DNA of 64,000 nt, taken from the NCBI GenBank assembly GCA_013177805.1, contig JABLXU010000028.1, forward strand, positions 1-64,000, given 5' to 3'. The notes beneath the pieces were generated by a model that saw nothing but the letters and a program-made list of their open reading frames with translations, was not told the DNA's origin and did no database searches. The position numbers and the translations under genes are program-made. Below, piece after piece: positions 19,398 through 28,334 of the stretch. Numbering within the stretch: position 1 is the first letter of the stretch; each line of letters opens with the position of its first letter. The DNA comes from Candidatus Omnitrophota bacterium (lineage in GTDB: Bacteria > Hinthialibacterota > Hinthialibacteria > Hinthialibacterales > Hinthialibacteraceae).

Positions 19398-20351
19398 ATG
19401 ATTGAAATCCTTTCCCTCAATGAATGCGCGTTCCGACTGGAAGACAATTTAGTCGTTGCCCTGGGTTTTTTCGATGGGCTGCATTTGGCCCATCAGCGTC
19501 TCATCACGGAAGCCAAGCGCCGAGCCCACGCCCGGGGGGGATGGTTGACCGTCTTCACATTTCAAAACCATCCCAGCCAGGTGCTGAATCCCGGCACGCC
19601 GGTGCCGCTTCTCTCTCCTTATCCATTAAAACGCGAACTATTGAAAGCCATGGAAGTGGATGCGGTGGTGGCGGTTCCCTTCGATTGGGCGCTGTGCCAT
19701 ACCTCCGCGGAGGCGTTCATCGATACGGTGTTGCGCGGCCGTCTCCACGCGCGGGAAGTGGTCATCGGCTTCAATTTCCGATTCGGGCACCAACGCCGGG
19801 GTTCGGCGGAGATGCTGAAACAACGGGTGCCGGAAGCGTTCGAAGCGGTTACCATCATCGAACAACAATTCCACGACGATATTCCCATCAGCAGCAGCGC
19901 TATTCGTGAATTAGTTCAGAATGGCCATCTCCTTGAGGCGGAGGCCTTGCTGGGAAGGCCGTACCCTGTGGCCGGATTGGTGGTCCGGGGAGATGGCCGG
20001 GGGCGTGCCCTCGGTGTGCCCACCGCCAACCTGGCCATCGACAACCAAGTTTTGCCCCCCAACGGCGTTTATGGTGTGCGGGTGTATATCGGCGGTCTAG
20101 GCAATCAAACCAAATGGGGCGTGATGAACATTGGGAACGTGCCTACGTTCAAAAACGAAACCATCCGCCATGCCGAAGCGCACATCCTGGATTTTGATCA
20201 GAATATTTACGATCAATACCTCATCGCGGAGATCATACATCCCCTACGGGAAGAGAGGAAATTTCCAGGGCCGGTGGAATTGATCCGGCAAATCCACGCA
20301 GATATCGAAGCGTTTCAAGACTGGGTTTCTCAATCTTCTGGAATGCGTTAA
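19398..20351 (+). CDS. ribF: Bifunctional riboflavin kinase / FAD synthetase
   Basis: Phosphorylates riboflavin to FMN and adenylates FMN to FAD. The 317 residues match the family. The N-terminal nucleotidyltransferase part has LGFFDGLHLAHQ and GFNFRFGHQRRG, and the serine-rich ISSSAIREL motif closes it. The C-terminal kinase domain begins at ~180 with GDGRGRALGVPTANL and has NGVYGVRV and the conserved MNIGNVPTF. It lies 69 bp after proS and is probably co-transcribed with it. Its 3' end overlaps the convergent pseudopilin gene by 4 bp. Confidence 0.95.
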   Translation: MIEILSLNECAFRLEDNLVVALGFFDGLHLAHQRLITEAKRRAHARGGWLTVFTFQNHPSQVLNPGTPVPLLSPYPLKRELLKAMEVDAVVAVPFDWALCHTSAEAFIDTVLRGRLHAREVVIGFNFRFGHQRRGSAEMLKQRVPEAFEAVTIIEQQFHDDIPISSSAIRELVQNGHLLEAEALLGRPYPVAGLVVRGDGRGRALGVPTANLAIDNQVLPPNGVYGVRVYIGGLGNQTKWGVMNIGNVPTFKNETIRHAEAHILDFDQNIYDQYLIAEIIHPLREERKFPGPVELIRQIHADIEAFQDWVSQSSGMR

Positions 20352-20968
20352 TTCCCGAAATTAGGCGGGAAGTTGCCGTTATATATCTTTCCATCCACCA
20401 TAAGATTGATGACCACGCTGGGATCGCCCCCATACCAGAAAATATCGCCGTTGCTGATCAAACCATTGGAAGGATGGTAACTGTTGCCCTGGCCGTTATT
20501 GCGCTGGATGCCGAAAAAGGGATTGGCGGAGTATAGCCCGTTCTCCGACATGTCCGGCCCTTGCGAGAAGATGTTGTAGGCCACGTTGCGTTTGTTTTTT
20601 TGAGCCACGCCGGTCTCATAGGCGGCTTGGGTTTTGTCAAATCGCCTCTCCGCGGTGTCCTGAAACGGATCGTGAGGCAATGAACTGATGTAGGGTATGG
20701 GTGAGGTCAGAAAAAAAAGTCCCGATTCGCTGCGGGGACGCCGGCCGGTGAAGATGTTATCCTCCGATTCGGGCGGATAGGAATTGTTGTCCAAATAATA
20801 CATCTCATGAGCCTGAGCGAGCGCCTTGATGTCCGTTTTTACCCGGGCGACCTTCGCCTTGATCTGGGCGTTCAGAAAGTTGGGCACGGCAATCGCGGCC
20901 AGTATGCCGATGATCGCCACCACAATCAACAGTTCGATCAGCGTAAAACCTCCACTTGGCCTCTTCAT
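20348..20968 (-). CDS. Stand-alone type IV pseudopilin-like protein 2
   Basis: A 206-residue protein with the prepilin signal MKRPSGGFTLIELLIVVAII. Cleavage is expected after Gly7, leaving Phe+1 and Glu+5. The helix ends in NFLNAQIKAK. The body has DPF-containing turns (PIPYISSLPHDPF), a SQGPDMSENG stretch and the C-terminal SNGLISNGDIFWYGGDPS, related to the proteins at 7557 and 55072. The body resembles minor pseudopilins of type II secretion, but no secretion genes adjoin. AGGAGA lies 5 bp before the ATG. Confidence 0.86.
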   Translation of the reverse strand: MKRPSGGFTLIELLIVVAIIGILAAIAVPNFLNAQIKAKVARVKTDIKALAQAHEMYYLDNNSYPPESEDNIFTGRRPRSESGLFFLTSPIPYISSLPHDPFQDTAERRFDKTQAAYETGVAQKNKRNVAYNIFSQGPDMSENGLYSANPFFGIQRNNGQGNSYHPSNGLISNGDIFWYGGDPSVVINLMVDGKIYNGNFPPNFGN

Positions 20969-21010
20969 GCGCTTCTCCTATTGAATTGAAGTATCATGCC
21001 CTAACATATA

Positions 21011-21048
21011 AAAAATACGGCCGCCGGCAATGGGAAACCGGCGGCCGT
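21011..21048 (-). terminator. Rho-independent terminator after the 490-residue secreted protein gene
   Basis: An 11-bp perfect GC-rich stem (ACGGCCGCCGG with CCGGCGGCCGT, 10-nt loop). On the minus strand it is followed by ATTTTTTATA, 18 bp after the stop codon of the gene at 21066. It also insulates the pseudopilin promoter. Confidence 0.88.
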
Positions 21049-21065
21049 AACTCATTTTGCGAAGA

Positions 21066-22538
21066 CTAATACAATTCCCATGCCGTAAGCATTGTACCCG
21101 GATTTCCAAAAACCATCAACGCGATATCCCGTGCTCCGCCTCCCGGTACCGCCCGGGAGGCCCAAGTAAAAGCGACTCCACCGTTCACGGCTGCCGGCAT
21201 GGATTCGCTGGCATTCCCCCCGTCCGTCTCAGGAAATTCCGGTAACGGATGCACCACGAACGCCGGAGTGGCTGGCATGCCATCCACGTTGAACACCCGG
21301 CCCACCACGCTTTCGGTGAATTGCACATCATCCGCCGCGTTATCGATCCACGATACCACAAAAGTTCCATTGCGGGCCATGGCGCAGCGCGTCCGGGAGA
21401 CGGATCTTCCGTCACTATGCTGGCTGACCAAAATATAGGGGCCGATCCGTTCCCCTTGGTCACTCCATAATTGGGCCAACACCACGGGCATATTGATCAG
21501 TTCTTCAGGCAGCCCGATTCCATCGGGCGCGGTGACCTCATAGACGGTGACGAAAGTCCCTCCGCCGCCGGCCGCCATCCAGGCAGGGTGGATTTGGAGG
21601 ATTTCATCGGTCACGACAAACTCTTGTTTTTTTTCGCCCACCAAGTTGAAGATAATCCCTTTGAATAAATTGGCGCCCCCCACTCGTGAATCATCATCTT
21701 GATACACGCAGACAAAACCGTTTTTCAACGCGCCCAGCCAGACATTACCTTGTTGGCCAGTCATATCATCCAAAAAGAATTCCTCTTTGTACCGGCTGCC
21801 ATCGGGATTGAAAAGATTTAGTGTGGCCACTTGGTTGCCGCCCTGAGGCCAGTCCGGATCCGCTTCGTAACGATGCCCCTGGGCTGCCGTTCCGATGACC
21901 AGTTTTCCGTCGTTCAACCAACAGGCGTCCCACTCCCGGTGCCCCGCGCTGAATTCCGCCACCGATAGAGGGGGTGTGAGAGGTTCCAGTTGATCATTGA
22001 ACAACCGGAAAAATCCATGTCCTTGCTGATTGTCTTCTTGAATACCGTCCGCGTCGATCACCGTGCCGGGGATGACGGCCTCTGATCCAGTCAACGGACC
22101 GGCGGCAAACGTCGCGGCGGCCATGAATATGTTCCCATCCGGATTGGCTTTATTTAGCGTCCAGTTGGTGTTGCTTCCGGTATTCACTCCCACCAGAACG
22201 TCAATGTCGATGGCCGTATCGAACACGGGTAAAAGGCGGTTGCCGGAAGCGTCCACGCCGCCGACGTGATGGCTGCCGCTCCGGTTGACCCAAAACACGG
22301 CCGTGGAGCCGTTTGCCAGAATGGAAATCTTCGGTTCCCGTTCGTCCGCCGCCGAGGAGGCCAACACGATAGTTCCACTCGCGGTGACGGCTCTCAAGCC
22401 GATTTCTTCATACGTGGGAGTATCGTTCCGCAATTCGATGGAACCGCCAATCGGCTGGGCGGATGCCTCCCACCCGGCCAGTGCCGCGGGAAACAACATA
22501 AAAAATCCAATCCTACGACTCCAAATCCTTAAATTCAT
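21066..22538 (-). CDS. Secreted protein of unknown function, probable beta-propeller
   Basis: A 490-residue protein with a signal peptide ending near residue 28 (WEASAQP). The remainder consists of repeated blades of roughly 60 residues. Each blade pairs an assignment to data with a comparison, for example TAVFWVNRSGSHHVGGVDAS, GKLVIGTAAQGH, FVCVYQDDDSR and FVVSWIDNAADDVQF. The pattern suggests a propeller. No catalytic motif is recognised. The gene has a full AAGGAGGT ribosome-binding site 5 bp before the ATG and its own terminator, so it is probably well expressed as a single gene. Confidence 0.7.
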   Translation of the reverse strand: MNLRIWSRRIGFFMLFPAALAGWEASAQPIGGSIELRNDTPTYEEIGLRAVTASGTIVLASSAADEREPKISILANGSTAVFWVNRSGSHHVGGVDASGNRLLPVFDTAIDIDVLVGVNTGSNTNWTLNKANPDGNIFMAAATFAAGPLTGSEAVIPGTVIDADGIQEDNQQGHGFFRLFNDQLEPLTPPLSVAEFSAGHREWDACWLNDGKLVIGTAAQGHRYEADPDWPQGGNQVATLNLFNPDGSRYKEEFFLDDMTGQQGNVWLGALKNGFVCVYQDDDSRVGGANLFKGIIFNLVGEKKQEFVVTDEILQIHPAWMAAGGGGTFVTVYEVTAPDGIGLPEELINMPVVLAQLWSDQGERIGPYILVSQHSDGRSVSRTRCAMARNGTFVVSWIDNAADDVQFTESVVGRVFNVDGMPATPAFVVHPLPEFPETDGGNASESMPAAVNGGVAFTWASRAVPGGGARDIALMVFGNPGTMLTAWELY

Positions 22539-22912
22539 TCAAGACCTCCTTGAGTAAGACTCGTTTTGAATTCGTTCGGTTGAGCATTTTTACCGTACTA
22601 CCATTGGCCCAATCGGAACTACTGAATCGATGAGGCGAAATGCCTTAAAGGCACCTTTCCCGGACTTCCTCACCCCTGGCACTCTCTTTCCCCGTGGAAG
22701 AGGGAATCGGTGAGATTGGTCCCGGTCGATTGCGGGATTGGAGCCCCAGGCAAGACGAAAAAGCGATGGTGTCCTGGCACGGTTATCCCGCAATTTCATT
22801 ACTCATTCATGACGTACACTCAAAAATTTGAAGGTTGAATCAGTGTCAGGCTACCATAAAGAATATATGGACTTGGAGAGAATCATCAACCAAAAGAAGG
22901 AATTTTCTTTCG
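22539..22912. other. Intergenic region with one repeat, no gene seen
   Basis: About 374 bp between two minus-strand genes. Besides the palindromic element at 22668-22713 it should hold the promoter of the secreted protein gene; no clear promoter boxes were recognised. Confidence 0.55.
22668..22713. repeat. Dispersed palindromic intergenic element, copy B
   Basis: CCTCACCCCTGGC, then CTCTTTCCCCGTGGAAGAGGG and a closing CGGTGAG. CTCTTTCCCC and GGAAGAGGG can pair, and the outer CTCAC/GTGAG blocks also pair. It is related to the elements at 5009, 29777 and 49698. Confidence 0.45.
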
Positions 22913-23650
22913 TTACTCCGCCGTTGAGGATTGTGTTTCGGCGGATTCCGGCGGGGAGGTCAGGACCGGATTTTGATCCACGTCTTCAGGAATCTGATCC
23001 ACGCCGTACCGCTGGCTGATGTGATACGAAATCGTGAGGAGGCCCCGGGTCAAATGTTCGTGGACGAGAATCACATGCTCGGGGACGATCAGTTCGGTGG
23101 GCGCAAAATTCCAGATGCCTTTAACACCACCCAGCACCAGCTGATCGGCCACTTCTTGCGCGACGCTGGCGGGGGTACAAATTACGCCGATGTCGATTTG
23201 CCGTTCGCGGCAAATGCGGGTGAGGTTTTCCACGTCCTCGATTTTCACTCCCCGGACGGAATAGTTTTGAAACTTGGGATTGGAATCGAAAATGCCCCCC
23301 ACCTTGAAGCCATCCCGTTCAAATCCTTGATAACTGGCCAATGCCTGGCCGATATTGCCGAATCCGACGATAGCAAAGGTCAACGTGCGGCGGGATAAGA
23401 AGACTTCACGGATGGTTTGCAACAGTTGGGGAACCTCATACCCAACTCCCGTCTGTCCTTTCACTTTTAATGGGAGGAAATCCTGCTTCACCACCGCGGG
23501 ATTCACGCCCAGCAAAAAGGCCAGTTTGCTGGTGGAGATGTATTGGATGCCTTTTTGCGAAAATTCTTCCAATACATTGAGATAGCGGGACATGCGAAAC
23601 AGGGTAGCCTCGCTCAACTGGGGCGGCTTGGATTTGATATTTTCATCCAT
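22913..23650 (-). CDS. rex: Redox-sensing transcriptional repressor Rex
   Basis: A 245-residue dimeric repressor that senses the NADH/NAD ratio. The N-terminal winged helix (~10-80) has the family motifs LFRMSRYLNVLEEF, ISTSKLAFLLGVNPAVVKQD and GVGYEV. The C-terminal Rossmann domain begins with FAIVGFGNIGQAL (glycine motif at 96-101) and ends in the domain-swapped helix. The final ~30 residues are Ser/Glu-rich. It diverges from the carbamoyltransferase gene. I did not see a convincing Rex box (TTGTGAA...TTCACAA) in the 243-bp region between them, so its targets lie elsewhere or the site has diverged. Confidence 0.94.
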   Translation of the reverse strand: MDENIKSKPPQLSEATLFRMSRYLNVLEEFSQKGIQYISTSKLAFLLGVNPAVVKQDFLPLKVKGQTGVGYEVPQLLQTIREVFLSRRTLTFAIVGFGNIGQALASYQGFERDGFKVGGIFDSNPKFQNYSVRGVKIEDVENLTRICRERQIDIGVICTPASVAQEVADQLVLGGVKGIWNFAPTELIVPEHVILVHEHLTRGLLTISYHISQRYGVDQIPEDVDQNPVLTSPPESAETQSSTAE

Positions 23651-23893
23651 GGGCGTTCATTGAAAACCGGATTCGAATTTTTTGAGTCAACTCCAAAAAT
23701 TGGGTAAAGCCTGCCAGTTTGGTTAATTCAATATACATAACTATCCCGAAAGGTTCCAGTCAAAAAGGAAGAAAGAATCATTCCGTCTCAATCCCGTAAG
23801 GCGTATGAATCCATGGATTTCTGACATTTTCCGAATATGATACCCACTTGATCCCGTGGATCGATTCCATTACGGCCGGGGGCGATTCGACCA

Positions 23894-25714
23894 ATGCGTA
23901 TTCTCGGAATATCCGCCTTTTACCACGACAGCGCGGCCTGCCTGGTTCAGGATGGCGAGATCGTGGCCGCCGCCCAAGAGGAACGGTTCACCCGGAAGAA
24001 GCACGATTCCTCGTTTCCGATCCATGCCATCCAGGCCTGCCTTAAAATTGGAGGCCTCCGGCCCGGTCAGTTGGATTATGTGGCGTTCTATGACAAACCG
24101 CTCGTCAAGTTTGAACGGATATTGGAAACCTATCTGGCGGTCGCGCCGCGCGGATTGCGCACCTTTCTGATGGCCATCCCTCTGTGGTTGCAGGAAAAGT
24201 TGTTCATGCGCAAACTGATCCGGGATTTTCTGCCGGATTACGAGGGTCCAATCCTTTTTGGGGATCACCACGAAAGCCACGCCGCAAGCGCGTTCTATCC
24301 ATCGCCCTACAATGAAGCCGCCTTCCTGACCGTGGACGGCGTGGGCGAATGGTCCACCACCACATATGGGTATGGGAAAGACAAAGACATTAAGATCCTG
24401 GCCGAGATCCGCTTTCCTCATTCCCTGGGACTGCTGTACTCGGCCTTCACCTACTACACCGGATTCAAAGTCAATTCCGGGGAATACAAGGTAATGGGTC
24501 TCGCTCCCTACGGGGAACCGAAATATGTTCAAACCATATATGACCACCTGGTTGATCTCAAGCCGGACGGTTCCTTCCAGCTCAACATGGAGTATTTCAA
24601 CTACTTGAGTGGATTGACGATGACCAATTCCCGCTTCGATGAACTCTTCGGCGGCCCCCCCCGGCAGCCCGAGACTCGTTTAACTCAAAAGGAAATGGAC
24701 CTGGCCCGGTCCGTGCAGGACGTGACCGAGGAGATCATGCTGCGCATGGCGCGCCACATCCATCAGATCACAGGTCAAAAAAATCTCTGCCTGGCGGGCG
24801 GTGTGGCCCTCAATTGCGTGGCCAACGGCCGGATTTTGCGCGAAGGACCGTATGAGTCGATCTGGATCCAGCCGGCGGCCGGCGACGCGGGCGGCGCGTT
24901 GGGTGTGGCGCTGAGCATATACCACCGCTACCTGCAAAATCCCTTGCCGCACAAAAACGGCGCCGATTTCATGAAGGCTGCCCTGCTCGGGCCGGAATAC
25001 ACTGACCAAGAATTGAAAGATTATTTGATCCAGGCCGGAATTCCTTACCGGGAGCTGACCGAAGATGAATTGCCCCGCGTCACCGCCGATTTATTGACCC
25101 AAGAGAACGTGATCGGCTGGTTTCAGGGCCGCATGGAATTCGGACCGCGCGCTCTGGGAGCCCGGAGCATCCTGGGTGACGCCCGGTCGAAAACCATGCA
25201 GTCCAAGATGAATCTGAAAATCAAGTTCCGCGAATCCTTCCGCCCCTTCGCTCCCGTGGTGCTGCGCGAGAAAGTTCAGGAGTATTTCGAGTTGGACTGC
25301 GCTTCGCCCTACATGCTGTTGGTGGCTGCCGTGAAGGAAAACCGCCGGGTGCCTATGTCCGAGGAACAACAAAAACTGTGGGGCATCGACAAACTCAATG
25401 TCCCCCGCTCCGACATTCCGGCTATCACTCATGTGGACTACTCCGCCCGCGTGCAGACCGTCACCCGCGAGGACAATCCCCGGTATTACGACACGATCCG
25501 GTGCTTCGAGGAGAAAACCGGCTGCGCGGTGCTGGTGAACACTTCGTTCAACGTCCGGGGCGAGCCGATCGTCTGCACGCCCGAAGACGCTTACCGCTGC
25601 TTCATGCGCACGGACATGGATTACCTGGTCATGGGACGCTGCCTGCTCGACAAGCGGAATCAACCGGAGTGGAAGGAAACGCACGATTGGCGGAAGGAGT
25701 TCACCCTTGACTAA
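23894..25714 (+). CDS. Carbamoyltransferase, NodU/CmcH/TobZ family
   Basis: Transfers a carbamoyl group from carbamoyl phosphate to a sugar or other hydroxyl group. The 606 residues match the family. The N-terminal YrdC/Kae1-like half starts MRILGISAFYHDSAACLVQD and has the metal-binding GDHHESHAASAFYPSPY. Later come LCLAGGVALNCVANGRI and GALGVALSIYH. The C-terminal half has GRMEFGPRALGARSILGDAR and NTSFNVRGEPIVCTPEDA. Genes of this type decorate surface polysaccharides, Nod factors or secondary metabolites. The SxtJ-like gene that overlaps its end by 8 bp is the usual partner and suggests surface-glycan modification. The substrate is unknown. Confidence 0.92.
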   Translation: MRILGISAFYHDSAACLVQDGEIVAAAQEERFTRKKHDSSFPIHAIQACLKIGGLRPGQLDYVAFYDKPLVKFERILETYLAVAPRGLRTFLMAIPLWLQEKLFMRKLIRDFLPDYEGPILFGDHHESHAASAFYPSPYNEAAFLTVDGVGEWSTTTYGYGKDKDIKILAEIRFPHSLGLLYSAFTYYTGFKVNSGEYKVMGLAPYGEPKYVQTIYDHLVDLKPDGSFQLNMEYFNYLSGLTMTNSRFDELFGGPPRQPETRLTQKEMDLARSVQDVTEEIMLRMARHIHQITGQKNLCLAGGVALNCVANGRILREGPYESIWIQPAAGDAGGALGVALSIYHRYLQNPLPHKNGADFMKAALLGPEYTDQELKDYLIQAGIPYRELTEDELPRVTADLLTQENVIGWFQGRMEFGPRALGARSILGDARSKTMQSKMNLKIKFRESFRPFAPVVLREKVQEYFELDCASPYMLLVAAVKENRRVPMSEEQQKLWGIDKLNVPRSDIPAITHVDYSARVQTVTREDNPRYYDTIRCFEEKTGCAVLVNTSFNVRGEPIVCTPEDAYRCFMRTDMDYLVMGRCLLDKRNQPEWKETHDWRKEFTLD

Positions 25715-26126
25715 AAAACTGACTCCCGAGAACGCGACGCCACGGGATCTGAGGAATTTCGGATTCGGGATGACCCTTTTCTTCCTGGTGGTTGGCGGAC
25801 TGGTGTGGTGGAAGGGCCACGCGCCCAGCGCCTATGGATTATGGATTGCCGCCTTCCTGGTCTTTCTCGCGCCTGCCTGGCTCTTCCCCGCCGGATTGCG
25901 GCCGGTTTTTCGGGGATGGATGAAAATCGCCGGGATACTGAGTTGGATCATATCCAACACGATTTTGTGCCTGATCTTCTTTCTTATTTTCACCCCTGTT
26001 TCGTGGATCCAAAAGTTGACCGGCCGCGATCTGCTGGCACTCAAATTCCCGGGCACTCAGGATTCATACTGGATTGACCGTTCCCAGGAACCGGACAATC
26101 CCAAGCATTTTGAGAGGTTGTATTGA
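25707..26126 (+). CDS. SxtJ-family membrane protein
   Basis: A 139-residue protein with three hydrophobic segments (near 20-36, 42-60, 75-95) and a C-terminal tail rich in charged residues (TQDSYWIDRSQEPDNPKHFERLY). This tail and the position directly behind a carbamoyltransferase are typical of the SxtJ family, whose function is unproven. Translation probably starts at the TTG at 25707, which has AAGGAG 7 bp before it and overlaps the upstream gene by 8 bp. The DUF5989 mini-protein that often follows such pairs is absent. Confidence 0.8.
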   Translation: MTKKLTPENATPRDLRNFGFGMTLFFLVVGGLVWWKGHAPSAYGLWIAAFLVFLAPAWLFPAGLRPVFRGWMKIAGILSWIISNTILCLIFFLIFTPVSWIQKLTGRDLLALKFPGTQDSYWIDRSQEPDNPKHFERLY

Positions 26127-26260
26127 TTGATTAGGGCAGTCGGCATCCATCGCTTGGGCGGATGGGCCGGGTGATGCTGCTTTTCATCGGGGCCGGTTAA
26201 TCAAATCCAGTCCATGCATTCGTGGCGTCTCACTCCAATGTCATGCATACTGCCGGATAG

Positions 26261-26297
26261 ATAAAAAAAGAAGAGTGAGACGAATCCCACCCTTCTT
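26261..26297 (-). terminator. Rho-independent terminator of the peroxiredoxin gene
   Basis: On the minus strand AAGAAGGGTG pairs with CACTCTTCTT (one G-U pair, 10-nt loop) and is followed by TTTTTAT. It lies 47 bp past the peroxiredoxin stop. Confidence 0.75.
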
Positions 26298-26344
26298 GGT
26301 TCTCCACGCAAGGGAATTGGCTTTGTTTCCTCTGCCGGTTTGTC

Positions 26345-26872
26345 TCACACCTTCAACGTGGCCTCGCCCTTTTTCCACTGGCAGGGAGTCAGTTCACCGG
26401 TCTGCAAAGCGTCCAAAACCCGCAAGACTTCATCCACATTGCGCCCCACGGGCAGGTCCGTGATATAGATGAAGCGAAGGATGCCCTCGGGATCAATCAG
26501 GAACGTTCCCCGGTAGGCCATGCCCTCATCCTCTTTAAGAATCCCGTAATCGCGGGCAATGCTCTTCGTATAATCGGCGATCAAGGGGATTTCCAGATTC
26601 TTCAACTCGGGATGAGAATTGCACCATCCGAGATGAGAAAACTTGCTGTCGGTACTCCCTCCGATCACCACGCAATTGCGGTCGGCGAATTCCTTATGGC
26701 GATGGCTGAACTCGACGATTTCCGTCGGGCAGACAAACGTGAAGTCCAGCGGGTAAAAGAAAAGACAGACCCATTTGCCTTTCAATCCGCTCAAGGAAAT
26801 CGTTTTGAAATCTTTCTTGTCCAACGCCTCCACGGTGAAATCAGGGGCTGGCAGTCCAATACGAATTGACAT
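26345..26872 (-). CDS. Peroxiredoxin, AhpC/Prx1 (typical 2-Cys) type
   Basis: Reduces hydrogen peroxide and organic hydroperoxides in the cytoplasm. The 175-residue protein has the peroxidatic cysteine C48 in PLDFTFVCPTEIVEF and a resolving cysteine C164 in ELTPCQWKKGE near the C-terminus, so it should form the usual disulfide-linked dimer. Its partner reductase (AhpF or thioredoxin) is not in the window. AAAGGAGAT lies 8 bp before the ATG. A PerR-type regulator gene lies 206 bp upstream on the same strand, suggesting peroxide control. Confidence 0.93.
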   Translation of the reverse strand: MSIRIGLPAPDFTVEALDKKDFKTISLSGLKGKWVCLFFYPLDFTFVCPTEIVEFSHRHKEFADRNCVVIGGSTDSKFSHLGWCNSHPELKNLEIPLIADYTKSIARDYGILKEDEGMAYRGTFLIDPEGILRFIYITDLPVGRNVDEVLRVLDALQTGELTPCQWKKGEATLKV

Positions 26873-26904
26873 CGTGCTCTATCTCCTTTACGTACAAGAT
26901 TTTA

Positions 26905-26917
26905 ATGGCAATGCCAT
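26905..26917 (-). promoter_or_regulatory. Palindrome upstream of the peroxiredoxin gene
   Basis: A perfect 13-bp palindrome, ATGGCAATGCCAT, 33-45 bp before the peroxiredoxin start. It is a possible operator; its sequence does not match the AT-rich Per box, so the bound factor is unknown. Confidence 0.25.
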
Positions 26918-27078
26918 AGTTATGTTAAAAATTTTACAAATACAGCGGATAAACAAACTTCTGAAAACCCGTACTTTTCAGGTGCATTCTTATTTTTTTG
27001 AATATCTATTTGAGAAAAGAGTTCATCAAAGAGAATCGTTACAGTAAGTTATGAAGATTCAGGATGGGTATATATTGG

Positions 27079-27492
27079 CTACATCGATTTTTTTTCATTT
27101 TGCCTTTGACAATCCGGACAGAGTCCCGAAACTGAAATCTGGGGAAGGAGAACCTGGTAGCCTGTTATTTGTTCGATCATTTTGAATACTTCTTCATTTA
27201 CCGTTACTGGCGCATCCGTTACGCGTCCGCATTGCAGACAGGTGATATGGTGATGCGGGGATGTATCCGCGTCAAAATGATCTAAAGATTTCCCGCCTTG
27301 GATGGATTGGGCCAATCCATCCTCTACGAGAATACGCAAATTCCGGTAGACAGTACCTAGACTGACATCGGTGTATTCTTTCTTGAGTTTTTCATAAACC
27401 CACTCCGCCGTGGGATGTTCTTTCGTCCCACGGAGGAGCTCCAGGATTCGTTCCCGCCGAACACTTCGTTTGCGATGGTTGGATTGATTCAT
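27079..27492 (-). CDS. perR: Fur-family peroxide regulator, PerR type
   Basis: A metal-dependent repressor of 137 residues. The frame stays open for 18 more codons upstream, but the ATG at 27492 is chosen because the upstream part overlaps an operator-like palindrome and encodes an atypical Ile-rich stretch. The winged helix (~10-75) has HPTAEWVYEKL and SLGTVYRNLRIL. Structural zinc cysteines are C85, C88, C125 and C128. The regulatory-metal ligands match PerR: H26, D74, H80, H82 and D93. The Asp at position 93, where Fur usually has Glu, favours PerR over Fur. The gene is followed by a peroxiredoxin gene on the same strand, a common PerR target. Confidence 0.85.
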   Translation of the reverse strand: MNQSNHRKRSVRRERILELLRGTKEHPTAEWVYEKLKKEYTDVSLGTVYRNLRILVEDGLAQSIQGGKSLDHFDADTSPHHHITCLQCGRVTDAPVTVNEEVFKMIEQITGYQVLLPQISVSGLCPDCQRQNEKKSM

Positions 27493-27498
27493 TGTCTT

Positions 27499-27523
27499 AA
27501 TAATTATAATCGTTCTTATTATT
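27499..27523 (-). promoter_or_regulatory. Candidate Per/Fur box, autoregulatory
   Basis: AT-rich inverted repeat: AATAATTATAA at 27499-27509 and TTCTTATTATT at 27513-27523, matching at 9 of 11 positions around a 3-bp centre. It sits just upstream of the perR start and resembles the known TTATAAT-n-ATTATAA Per box in composition and symmetry. Confidence 0.5.
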
Positions 27524-27864
27524 ATCTCCAAATGAATCGATGTCAAGATGAATTTTCAAAAGAATGGATCTTGAATTGAAACGATTCCATTTCCTCGTTC
27601 TCAGGCATCCCCCGAAAACCCGAACTTCGCGATGGATGGACGTTGGTTAATCATACACTGGGACGCAAGCCGGCGAAATGGGCTGCTAAGAATAGATCCC
27701 ATTTTATTCTATTTTTCTCTCATAGATAGATTGAATCAATAGAACGGTTATGAACGAAAACGGTCACGGACCGGCTATTTTGTTCCGGAAGGATTCCCAG
27801 GGAAACAGAAAAACTTCCAATATTCCGCACCTTTTTAAAAAATAAACCTCCCTTCGATCCCCCG
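27524..27864. other. Intergenic region, no gene seen
   Basis: About 340 bp between perR (5' side) and the DUF4911-like gene (3' side). No coding frame with a start signal was found. AT content rises near 27700-27730. Confidence 0.5.
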
Positions 27865-28173
27865 TCAACCGCCCCGATCCGGCGAATTCCCTTTTTCGTA
27901 ATATGGCCTGATTTCTGTGGATTGGGGAATGGGATCCGCAAGAGTCATGGGAATCCCCCAGTGCTCCCGCATGATCGAAGCAAATTCCCGGAACTCCTCC
28001 ACGAATCCGGGAGCCACCCAGTATTCCATACGCCCTTCCTCGGCCTCTTCGGTACGGACCACCACCATGCCCTCCATGTCATCGAGCACGGCATTGACGA
28101 AGGCGATTTCATTTTTAGGCAACCGGCCGGGAATGATCACGCATTCCGGGCACGGGGGCTTGATGTTCTCCAT
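27865..28173 (-). CDS. DUF4911-like small protein
   Basis: A 102-residue soluble protein without a signal peptide. The core NEIAFVNAVLDDMEGMVVVR followed by EEGRMEYWVAPGFVEEF resembles DUF4911 proteins: a short alpha/beta domain of unknown function with an Asp-rich first helix and a VAPDF-type motif. An N-terminal CPECVI adds two cysteines that might bind metal. AAGAGG lies 9 bp before the ATG. It diverges from ugd by 161 bp. Confidence 0.65.
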   Translation of the reverse strand: MENIKPPCPECVIIPGRLPKNEIAFVNAVLDDMEGMVVVRTEEAEEGRMEYWVAPGFVEEFREFASIMREHWGIPMTLADPIPQSTEIRPYYEKGNSPDRGG

Positions 28174-28334
28174 GCCGGACAGCCTCTTGGTAGGAAATGA
28201 AATACCGATACAATGCAGCAGCCACGATACTATTTTCGATCGTTCGACTCAACCGGACAATGCCTCCCCGGGACAGGCGTCTTCAACTTCCCGGTGGAGC
28301 CGGATCTTGCTGGAATAAACAAGGATAAACCATT

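Noticed and set aside
23651..23893. Rex operator between rex and the carbamoyltransferase gene
   Set aside because: No TTGTGAA/TTCACAA dyad was found.
26127..26260. DUF5989 mini-gene expected after the SxtJ-like gene
   Set aside because: No short frame with the expected membrane segment is present.
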